DNA of 64,000 bases from Actinomycetes bacterium (lineage in GTDB: Bacteria; Actinomycetota; Coriobacteriia; Coriobacteriales; Eggerthellaceae). The stretch covers positions 45,822 to 109,821 of the forward strand of contig JAEZDJ010000030.1 in NCBI GenBank assembly GCA_023429565.1. Direction: 5' to 3'. Below, piece by piece: positions 1 to 6,645 of the stretch. The position numbers and the translations under genes are program-made. The notes under the pieces are model-generated. The model was not told where the DNA came from. It searched no databases and saw only the letters and a list, made by a program, of their open reading frames with translations. Position 1 is the first letter of the stretch. Each line of letters starts with the position of its first letter.

Positions 1-630
1 GATGCCGACGATGCCGTGCGAGTGATCGTGCTGCGTGGTGAAGGCGATAATTTTTCAAGTGGCGGAGACTTGAACCAGTCGGGCCCAGGAGGGAACACGC
101 CTGAGCAAGCGCGCAAGACGCTCAGGTGCTATCTCGGTGCGGTGCGGACGGTCCGCCGCATTTCCAAGCCGGTCATTGCGATGGTTGATGGGTATGCGGT
201 GGGCGGCGCGTTTGCACTTGCGCTTGCCAGCGATCTCGTCTGCGCATCTGACCGGGCTGTTTTCGTGCCGGCATTTTGCCAGATAGGCATCATTCCTGAG
301 ATGGGCCTCATGAAGTACCTGCCCGAACTCGTGGGTGCGCAAAAGGCGAAGGAGATCATCTTTTTGGGTGACCGCCTTGGCTCGGCCGAGCTTCAGGAGC
401 TCGGCATGGTGAACCGCGTGTTCGCCTCTGATGAACTTGAAGAGGGAACCATGAACCTTGCGAGGAGACTGGCCTCGATGCCTGACGCGTCAATCCAGAT
501 AACCAAAGGCATCATGAATTCGTTTACGGACGACAATCTTGATGCCTTGCTCGAAGCCGAGGCGACGGCATCCCCGTTCTGCACCACGACGACGGCCTAT
601 GCCGACGCCATGAAGCGATTCTCGAAATAG
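1..630 (+). CDS. Enoyl-CoA hydratase/isomerase family protein (5' end cut by window)
   Basis: The frame is open from base 1, so the N-terminus lies outside the window; 209 codons remain. Crotonase-fold landmarks are present: an FSSGGDL segment (first oxyanion-hole loop, normally FsaGaDl), then DGYAVGGAFALALASD (second oxyanion loop), and a downstream segment in which PEMG replaces the usual P..GG. These enzymes hydrate or isomerise acyl-CoA thioesters in the cytoplasm. The stop is followed after 12 bases by an acyl-CoA ligase and then an acyl-CoA dehydrogenase, which places it in a CoA-thioester pathway like the carnitine (cai) or phenylpropanoid side-chain pathways. The substrate cannot be read from sequence. 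Confidence 0.88.
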   Translation, partial: DADDAVRVIVLRGEGDNFSSGGDLNQSGPGGNTPEQARKTLRCYLGAVRTVRRISKPVIAMVDGYAVGGAFALALASDLVCASDRAVFVPAFCQIGIIPEMGLMKYLPELVGAQKAKEIIFLGDRLGSAELQELGMVNRVFASDELEEGTMNLARRLASMPDASIQITKGIMNSFTDDNLDALLEAEATASPFCTTTTAYADAMKRFSK

Positions 631-642
631 GGCGTGATAGCC

Positions 643-2265
643 ATGGTTTACGCAAACGTCGCAGAGCCTTTCATCGAGAGCGTGCGACGCCATCCCGATA
701 AGCTTGCGGTCGTCCACGGGGAGACGACCTCTACCTATCGGGAAATGAATGACCGAATCAACCAAACAGCCCGCTTGCTGACGGAAGACCTTGGCGTGAT
801 GCCAGGGGACAGGGTCGCCTACCTGCTTCCCAATGGTGCTGAAATACTTGAGATATACTATGCCGTTCAAAAGATCGGAGCGGTTGCAGTGCCGCTGAAC
901 TTCAAGCTCATTGCCCGGGAGATAGCCTATCTCGTCGCTGCCAGTGCCTCGTCGGTCCTGCTCTTTGCGGCTCAGTTTGCCGACAAGGTCCTCGAGGCGT
1001 CTTTGTCCCTTGCGGACGAAGTGCGCTTGGTGTCGACGTGTGGGGCGGTGGACGGATGCCACCAGCTCGAGCCCCTGCGGGATGGGAAGAGTCCTGTGGA
1101 GCCAGAGTTGTTCACCCGTCCAGCGGCCTTGTCCCGCATTCAATATACGGGAGGCAGCACCGGGCTGCCCAAAGGCGCGGCACGCACCCATCATGCCGAC
1201 CTCGTCGAGCTTGACGGCGTGCTGGACTCGAACCGCCTGGGAGACGATCCCCAAAATGTCGTGCTTATCCAATGCCCGCTCGAACATCACGGAGGTCATA
1301 GCTGGTTTACGGCGACTTTTGCCGCCGGGGCCACCCTGATCATCTGTGACGCCTTCGACGCCGAGGGCATTCTCCGTCGAATCGAACGGCATCGGGTCAC
1401 GTACATGATCCTGCTGCCCCCGACGACGTATGGCCGTCTGCTGAGCTGTCCGGCGATTGGCGACTATGACCTGAGCTCCGTCAGGTTGGTGCAAAGCTCG
1501 GCAGGCGGCGTGTCTCGGCAGATAGTCGAGATGATCTATGACAGGTTTCCCAACGCCATCCTCAATTACGGTTGGGGGCAGTCGGAAAGCGGGCTCGGGA
1601 CAAGTCTTGTCATCACGCGTGCGATGCTCGCCGAGGACTCGCCCTTGCTTGCGAGCATCGGAAAGCCCATGAAGCATATGCGCATCAAGCTTGTTGACGA
1701 CGGCGACAGGGAGGTTTGCCAGGGGGAGATTGGGGAAGCGCTTGTCTGCTGCGAAGCAGCCATGGAAGGGTATTACGGGCAAGACGAGCTCAACCGGTCG
1801 GCGTTCACGGCGGATGGATGGTTGCGGACGGGCGATATGATGAGCTGTGACAAAGAGGGATACTACACGCTGCAGTCGCGCAAGAAAGACATGATCAAGT
1901 CGGGGGGAGAGAACGTGTTCGTCGGAGAGGTCGAGCGCACCATTCGCCTCCATCCCGCCGTTGCCGACTGCGTTGTGTTTGGTACCAAGGATCCAGTCAT
2001 GGGCGAGGCTGTGGCGGCTGTCGTCGAGCTCAAACCGGGAGCGACGTGCACGGCGGACGAGCTTCGCGCTCATTGCAGAAGTCTGATAGCGAGTTACAAA
2101 AAGCCTCGGTACATCGTTTTCGCGGATGCTCTTGGACGCAATGACGCAGGCAAGGTGCGCAAGGACGATGTCGTCTCCTTTTTCAATCAGCACAGGAACG
2201 AGGCAAACCTGCGACCGCGGGAGGCGGGCGGGACTTCGCGGCCCCTGCTGCCACTCTTGGCATGA
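643..2265 (+). CDS. AMP-forming acyl-CoA ligase (CaiC-like)
   Basis: This ANL-superfamily ligase of 540 aa activates a carboxylic acid with ATP to the adenylate and then the CoA thioester. The P-loop-like A3 motif YTGGSTGLPKGA lies near residue 168. The A5 region NYGWGQSE and the A8 hinge region LRTGDMM...QSRKKDMIKSGGENV are intact, and the C-terminal lysine segment YKKPRYIVF...AGKVRKDD is present. ATG 643 is preferred; a GTG 9 bases upstream is in frame. It follows the hydratase by 12 bases and is probably cotranscribed with it. The last codons contain a -24/-12 promoter for the next gene. CaiC-like crotonobetaine/carnitine ligases are the closest group I recognise, but the substrate is unproven. 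Confidence 0.9.
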   Translation: MVYANVAEPFIESVRRHPDKLAVVHGETTSTYREMNDRINQTARLLTEDLGVMPGDRVAYLLPNGAEILEIYYAVQKIGAVAVPLNFKLIAREIAYLVAASASSVLLFAAQFADKVLEASLSLADEVRLVSTCGAVDGCHQLEPLRDGKSPVEPELFTRPAALSRIQYTGGSTGLPKGAARTHHADLVELDGVLDSNRLGDDPQNVVLIQCPLEHHGGHSWFTATFAAGATLIICDAFDAEGILRRIERHRVTYMILLPPTTYGRLLSCPAIGDYDLSSVRLVQSSAGGVSRQIVEMIYDRFPNAILNYGWGQSESGLGTSLVITRAMLAEDSPLLASIGKPMKHMRIKLVDDGDREVCQGEIGEALVCCEAAMEGYYGQDELNRSAFTADGWLRTGDMMSCDKEGYYTLQSRKKDMIKSGGENVFVGEVERTIRLHPAVADCVVFGTKDPVMGEAVAAVVELKPGATCTADELRAHCRSLIASYKKPRYIVFADALGRNDAGKVRKDDVVSFFNQHRNEANLRPREAGGTSRPLLPLLA

Positions 2266-2273
2266 ATATTGCT
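2258..2273 (+). promoter_or_regulatory. Sigma-54 (-24/-12) promoter upstream of acyl-CoA dehydrogenase
   Basis: TTGGCATGAATATTGCT matches the sigma-54 consensus TGGCAYG-N4-TTGCW at every specified position. GG is at 2259-2260 and GC at 2271-2272, the required 12-base register. It overlaps the ligase stop codon. The predicted start is near 2284, giving a leader of about 170 bases before the ATG at 2453; the leader contains an imperfect GC-rich hairpin near 2283-2325. A complete rpoN and a sigma-54 activator are encoded 3 kb downstream. Confidence 0.82.
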
Positions 2274-2452
2274 TTAAGCATATGAGGGGAGCGACGGGCA
2301 TTCGCTTCGCGTCCGTCCCCTCTGCACGGCGCCAGACACGGGGATCGCGCCGCTTTGCGTGCATGCCCGTTACGTGGCGTGCCAGGTGCGGAAGCGCACG
2401 GGCTCAACGCGAACGGACGCGGTTTCTTACGGAGTGAGAGGAAAGGGACACC

Positions 2453-3607
2453 ATGGATTTCAGCATCACCGATGAACAGCAGCTGCTTTTGGAAAGCCTT
2501 GACGAGCTGATGGAGCGGCATTGCTCGGAGAGCTACCTGAAGGAGTGCGATGCCAATCATACCTGGCCAAAGCAGTTCACGGACGCATTGAACGAGAATG
2601 GGTTCGGACTGCTGGGCATTCCTGAAGAATTCGGCGGCACCCCGGTCGACACGGTGACGCTCATGCTGGTTTCGGAGAGAATATGCAAAAACGGAGCACC
2701 CATCTATGTGTATGGATCGGTGTGCAGCCTCGTCGACATGATAGAATTCGGCAGCGCCGAGCAGCAGCAGCAGTGCTTCGAGGAAGTGGCGAAGGGAAAC
2801 CCCGGATTCGTCCTCGGCTTCACCGAGCCCGGCGCTGGGTCTGACAGCTCATCGCTTGCGTCGACCTATCAGCGCCGCGACGGCAAGGTCTACCTCAATG
2901 GCAGCAAGTCTTTCATGACCAATGCAATCAACTCAAAATATATGCTGTGCGTTGCCCGCAACGCCGACGATGATCCGAACGATCCCGCGAACAAGGCAAA
3001 GACCTCCATGTGGTGGGTGCCGATGGAAAGCGAGGGCATCACCATCGAGCCGCTCGAGAAGATCGGCTGGAACATGGGGAACACCTGTGAACTCACCATG
3101 TGTGACGTGGAGGTGGAGGAGAAGGACCTCGTGGGTGTCGAAGGCGAGGGATTCATGCAGTCGATGGTGAATTTTGAAGTGGAACGCCTCATCGCCTGCG
3201 CGCAATCGCTCGGAGCGGCCGAGTGTGCCTTTGAGGACGCGGTGCGCTATGCCACCCAGCGTGTTCAGTTCGGCAAGACCATTGGCAGCTTCCAGTTGGT
3301 CCAGGAGCATATCACGGACATGTATGCCAAGATCGAGGCAATGCGTGGCATGGTGTACCGGACCGCGTGGAAGATTGACAACAAGATGCCGGTTCAGATT
3401 GACACGGCTGTCGCAAAACGCTTCTGCGGCCAATCGGCTTTTGAGGTATGCGATTCGGCGCTGCAAGTCATGGGGGGCATCGGCTACACGAAGGACTGCC
3501 GCGTCTCGCGTCTGTGGCGGGATCAGCGGGTGTACCGCATTGGAGCGGGAACCGACGAGATCATGGTGCATATTGCCGGTCGTGCGCTTCAGAAGCTGTA
3601 TCGCTGA
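2453..3607 (+). CDS. Acyl-CoA dehydrogenase family flavoprotein (CaiA-like)
   Basis: At 384 aa this has the normal length for a single-domain acyl-CoA dehydrogenase: helical N-domain, FAD-binding middle (GFTEPGAGSD, then the FMTNA segment), and a C-domain with VQFGKTIGSFQLVQ and QVMGGIGYTKD. The position of the canonical catalytic glutamate (IYEGT in butyryl-CoA dehydrogenase) reads IGAGT, so Ala365 replaces Glu. The catalytic base must lie elsewhere, or the enzyme may work as a reductase in the manner of CaiA. Electrons would pass to the EtfAB encoded at 8830-10532. The gene has its own sigma-54 promoter and is followed by the DinB-like gene. A GAGAGGAAAGG ribosome site precedes ATG 2453. 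Confidence 0.92.
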   Translation: MDFSITDEQQLLLESLDELMERHCSESYLKECDANHTWPKQFTDALNENGFGLLGIPEEFGGTPVDTVTLMLVSERICKNGAPIYVYGSVCSLVDMIEFGSAEQQQQCFEEVAKGNPGFVLGFTEPGAGSDSSSLASTYQRRDGKVYLNGSKSFMTNAINSKYMLCVARNADDDPNDPANKAKTSMWWVPMESEGITIEPLEKIGWNMGNTCELTMCDVEVEEKDLVGVEGEGFMQSMVNFEVERLIACAQSLGAAECAFEDAVRYATQRVQFGKTIGSFQLVQEHITDMYAKIEAMRGMVYRTAWKIDNKMPVQIDTAVAKRFCGQSAFEVCDSALQVMGGIGYTKDCRVSRLWRDQRVYRIGAGTDEIMVHIAGRALQKLYR

Positions 3608-3640
3608 TCACGGGGCCGCTGTCTTCCGATGCGGCCTATC

Positions 3641-3675
3641 GGCGCACTCCACCGAGCCTTCCGCTGGAGTGCGCC
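3641..3675 (+). terminator. Hairpin between acyl-CoA dehydrogenase and DinB-like gene
   Basis: A perfect 11-bp stem (3641-3651 with 3665-3675) has a 13-base loop and no U-tract. It may be an attenuator or a 3'-end-stabilising hairpin that lowers expression of the next gene, rather than a full terminator. Confidence 0.5.
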
Positions 3676-3722
3676 GAGCATGTCTCCCCTCGATCCCTAC
3701 CTTCTCTTGAAAGGAAACAGCC

Positions 3723-4520
3723 ATGGCTGAAATTTTCGATCCGGTCGATGATCTCCTTGCCGAACAGGCGCTCGTCGATGTTCTCGTTGCCGGTTTCACC
3801 GAGGAAGAGTGGATGCGCCCGGCATCGTACTGCACCACATGGACGCTCAAGGACGTCATAACCCATGTCGCGTTTTTCGACTACTGCGCCGTGGAGCTTC
3901 TGAACGGACGAGGAGAAAGCGTCAATGCCGTCGCCGATGCTGCTTCCGATCAGGATGACCACTACCATGTTCTCGCATATCGCGAGAAAACAGGTGCGGA
4001 GATACTGCGGTGGTGGCGAGAGCAAAGGACGCTCATGGCGGCGTGTTTCATGGAGCAGGGACCCAAGGGCCGCGTACCCTGGGCGGCGGGCTTGCCTCCC
4101 ATGTCGGTTCGCTCCCTTGCTTCGGCGCGTCTCATGGAGCTCTGGGCGCACAGCGTCGATATCTACGATGCCCTCGGCAAGGACCCGGTTGTACGAGATC
4201 GCATAACTTCTACCCTCTTCCTTTCGTGGCAGGGGCGCCCCAACATGTATCAGGTCAACGGAATCGATTTCGACCCGGAAAAACCTCTGTTCCTCGAGCT
4301 GACGTTGCCGTCGGGAGCTCTTTGGGCCAAAGGCGACCCGACCGCCGAGGACCGCATCAGGGGAACGGCACGTGACTGGGCCCTTGTTGCAATCAGGCGG
4401 CGCAACTGGATGGACACCGATCTTGAGGTCGAAGGAGACGAAGCCCGCCGGTACGCCAGCATCGTGCAGACGTATGCCGGTCCGGCCGATCCGGCTCCCA
4501 CTGCGAAAAATCCTCGATAG
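3723..4520 (+). CDS. DinB-fold metal-binding protein, maleylpyruvate isomerase / TIGR03084-like
   Basis: The 265-aa protein resembles the mycothiol-dependent maleylpyruvate isomerase N-terminal (DinB) fold. It has an N-terminal helix ending in the first metal histidine (DVITHVAFFD) and a later helix MELWAHSVDIYDAL carrying another histidine, with an acidic residue between. Members of this superfamily bind a divalent metal and act on, or use, thiol cofactors. It follows the acyl-CoA dehydrogenase by 115 bases in the same direction, so it probably serves the same pathway, and it ends in a strong terminator. A GAAAGGAAAC ribosome site precedes ATG 3723. Its reaction is unknown. Confidence 0.72.
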   Translation: MAEIFDPVDDLLAEQALVDVLVAGFTEEEWMRPASYCTTWTLKDVITHVAFFDYCAVELLNGRGESVNAVADAASDQDDHYHVLAYREKTGAEILRWWREQRTLMAACFMEQGPKGRVPWAAGLPPMSVRSLASARLMELWAHSVDIYDALGKDPVVRDRITSTLFLSWQGRPNMYQVNGIDFDPEKPLFLELTLPSGALWAKGDPTAEDRIRGTARDWALVAIRRRNWMDTDLEVEGDEARRYASIVQTYAGPADPAPTAKNPR

Positions 4521-4527
4521 GATCATG

Positions 4528-4574
4528 CCGGTCTTCCCAGCGGCGTGCTCACACTGGTGGGAAGACCGGTTTTT
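4528..4574 (+). terminator. Rho-independent terminator after DinB-like gene
   Basis: A perfect 12-bp stem, 4528-4539 with 4558-4569, is followed directly by TTTTT (4570-4574). It overlaps the 3' end of the convergent acetyltransferase gene and may act on both strands. Confidence 0.85.
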
Positions 4575-5019
4575 GGGGTTTGCCGAGACGCATGGGACAG
4601 GGAACGCAGGTTTCGGCCCTGTCGCAGTCGTCACAGTCGGACACTATTTCCGGAGCGATCATACTCCAGGGGATGGCCTCACATCCAAGCTTTTCGTAAA
4701 ACGCACGTGACGAGCCACGTGCGACAAAACGTACCTCGCCATAGCGGCATACCGCCTGTCGCATGAGTGCCGTCCCGACGCCTTTGCCGTGCCAGGATGG
4801 ATCGACGACGATGGGGTTGACATAGCTGATGCCTCCATAGGTGCTGATGCGCAGGAAGCCGATGACATTGTCCTCGGCATCGGTGGCAACGGTCGTTTCG
4901 GCAGCAATGTCGAGCGTGCCCATGTCGGCTGCCTCGCCAAGGAACACGACCCTCTTGCCGTCATCGGGGCGAAGGGGGCGAAGCTGAAAGCGCTCGATGT
5001 CTGAGGGTGTCTTATCCAT
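4549..5019 (-). CDS. GNAT family N-acetyltransferase with C-terminal cysteine cluster
   Basis: Starting at ATG 5019 (MDKTPSDIERF) the protein is 156 aa. An upstream open frame reaches 5196 but is AT-rich and atypical in composition. The acetyl-CoA-binding core is clear: VNPIVVDPSWHGKGVGTALM (motif A, Q/RxxGxG/A) and the C-terminal strand segment SSRAFYEKLGCEAIP. The tail carries DCDDCDRAETCVPCPM, a Cys-x2-Cys-x5-Cys-x2-Cys pattern that could bind zinc or iron. The substrate is unknown. It is convergent with the acyl-CoA genes and divergent from rpoN. The upstream region is strongly AT-rich and includes a sigma-54-like element. Confidence 0.8.
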   Translation of the reverse strand: MDKTPSDIERFQLRPLRPDDGKRVVFLGEAADMGTLDIAAETTVATDAEDNVIGFLRISTYGGISYVNPIVVDPSWHGKGVGTALMRQAVCRYGEVRFVARGSSRAFYEKLGCEAIPWSMIAPEIVSDCDDCDRAETCVPCPMRLGKPQKPVFPPV

Positions 5020-5031
5020 GATATTTTTAAT

Positions 5032-5048
5032 AGCAAAAATCGTGCTAA
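5032..5048 (-). promoter_or_regulatory. Possible sigma-54-like element upstream of acetyltransferase (weak)
   Basis: The minus strand reads TTAGCACGATTTTTGCT, one mismatch (A for G in the -25/-24 GG doublet) from TGGCACG-N4-TTGCW, with correct spacing. Transcription would start about at the ATG, giving a leaderless message, which makes it doubtful. A TTGACA at about 5074-5069 (minus) offers an alternative sigma-70 -35 element. Confidence 0.35.
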
Positions 5049-5194
5049 GAAGTAAATTATTTACATTATTTGTCAATAAATCATAAAATTTATATAAATA
5101 TAGGGATAGTTTTCGATAAATGGGAGATATTTTCGGGTGAGCGTGGTATATTCGTGCGACAGACGGTACCCGCGGTGTCCAAGGGGGACAGCTC

Positions 5195-6619
5195 ATGTGC
5201 GGCAGAAGTCAGTCGGTCACCTTAGATTCACGGCAAGACGTCTCGGTTCGGACGCGGCAGAGATTTGCGCCTTCGGCCATTCAGGGTCTTGAGGTTCTGT
5301 CGCTTCCGATCGCATCCCTTGAGGCATATGTCAACGCTATGGTCGAGCAGAATCCTCTCCTTGATTTTGACTACAGCGAGTCTTATCTCACCTTTGAAGA
5401 GATCCCCGAAGAGGATCTTTCCCACCCGGAGGACACCGTTCCTGACGATGGCCTTCCTGCCGAGATTCCTCGTGCGCGCATGACGTCTTCCGAGAATCGC
5501 TCCGCCTTTGATATGGACAGGTTGCGAGACGAGCGTGTTGAGACGGAAACGATCCAAAGCCACCTCCGCCTGCAGCTTTCCCGGCTTTCCTGCGACGGGC
5601 AACGGGGTCCGTTCTTGTCGGCGTTGGTTGAAAGCATTGATGATGATGGGTATTTTGCCGGAAGCCTTCCGGCATTGTGCTCCTCGTTCGAGGTGTCGGG
5701 AGATGAGGGAGAGCAGCTGCTTGGGGTTGTGCAGTCGCTCTCTCCGAGAGGGGTGGGAGCGCGCACGTTGCGTGAATGCCTGACTCTTCAGATTGGAGAC
5801 AACGAACCCAACCGGGACACGATCATCTCAATCATTCGCGACGGGTTCGATGACCTTGCGAAAAACCGCGTTACGAGCCTGGAGAGGGAATATGGCCTGA
5901 GCCACGACGAGCTGTGCCAAATCAAAGAGGTCATTCGCAGCTTGAATCCTCGTCCGGGGGCGGCTTTCTCGCAGCGCCATGACACGTGCTACCTCATTCC
6001 TGACCTTGTGGTCAAAAGGCTGGCGGGCCGGTTTTCCGTTGAGGTCACTGGCGAGGTGGCGGAGACTACCGTGCTCAACAAGCAGTATGTTGACATGCTG
6101 GATGATCGTGCGATTCCTGATGAGACGATGGAGTGGCTCGTGTCGAAACATGATGAGGCTCGAACGGTTTTGCGAAACATCAGCCAGCGTAGGCAAACCC
6201 TTTATCGATTTGGTCTGTTTCTCGTGGAAGCGCAGTATGAATTCTTCTGTTTTGGAGAATCGCGCATCAAGCCGCTGACCATGCAGCAGAGCGCTGATGC
6301 TCTGGGTATCCATGTTTCCACTGTGAGCAGGACCGTTCAGGACAAATATGTCCTGACACCTTGGGGAACCTATCCTCTCAAGCACTTCTTCACCAGTTCT
6401 GTGGCGTGCGTGAAGGCTGAGCGCAGGTCGGCAGTGTCTTCGGCAGCCATCAAGAACCGCATCAAGGAGATCGTCGCAGGGGAGGACAGGGGCAAACCGT
6501 TCAGTGATGCCGCGCTCACGGCTGTCCTGAACGAGGAGGGCATCGAGATCAAGCGGAGAACCGTGGCAAAGTATCGCGAAACGCTCGGCATCGGAAGGCA
6601 GTCCCAACGCCGGTGGTGA
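5195..6619 (+). CDS. rpoN: RNA polymerase sigma-54 factor RpoN
   Basis: The 474-aa length is normal for RpoN (about 477 in E. coli). The N-terminal activator-interacting region reads QRFAPSAIQGLEVLSLPI...VEQNPLLDFDY. An acidic linker follows, then the core-binding domain with LVESIDDDGYF and LSPRGVGARTLRECLTLQI. The helix-turn-helix is MQQSADALGIHVSTVSRTVQDKY, followed by TPWGTYPLKHFF. The RpoN box RRTVAKYRE is at residues 454-462. ATG 5195 has AAGGGGGA 6 bases upstream. The stop overlaps or abuts the next gene, a sigma-54 activator, so the two are cotranscribed. Sigma-54 recognises -24/-12 promoters and needs an AAA+ activator. It is not a feature of the well-studied Actinobacteria. Confidence 0.97.
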   Translation: MCGRSQSVTLDSRQDVSVRTRQRFAPSAIQGLEVLSLPIASLEAYVNAMVEQNPLLDFDYSESYLTFEEIPEEDLSHPEDTVPDDGLPAEIPRARMTSSENRSAFDMDRLRDERVETETIQSHLRLQLSRLSCDGQRGPFLSALVESIDDDGYFAGSLPALCSSFEVSGDEGEQLLGVVQSLSPRGVGARTLRECLTLQIGDNEPNRDTIISIIRDGFDDLAKNRVTSLEREYGLSHDELCQIKEVIRSLNPRPGAAFSQRHDTCYLIPDLVVKRLAGRFSVEVTGEVAETTVLNKQYVDMLDDRAIPDETMEWLVSKHDEARTVLRNISQRRQTLYRFGLFLVEAQYEFFCFGESRIKPLTMQQSADALGIHVSTVSRTVQDKYVLTPWGTYPLKHFFTSSVACVKAERRSAVSSAAIKNRIKEIVAGEDRGKPFSDAALTAVLNEEGIEIKRRTVAKYRETLGIGRQSQRRW

Positions 6620-6645
6620 GGGCACCTGAGAGGGGAGCATGCGTG

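Noticed and set aside
490..2364. Long minus-strand open frame (624 codons) opposite the acyl-CoA ligase
   Set aside because: It is antisense to a clear ligase with intact motifs. High GC keeps the complementary frame open; there is no ribosome site or recognisable domain.
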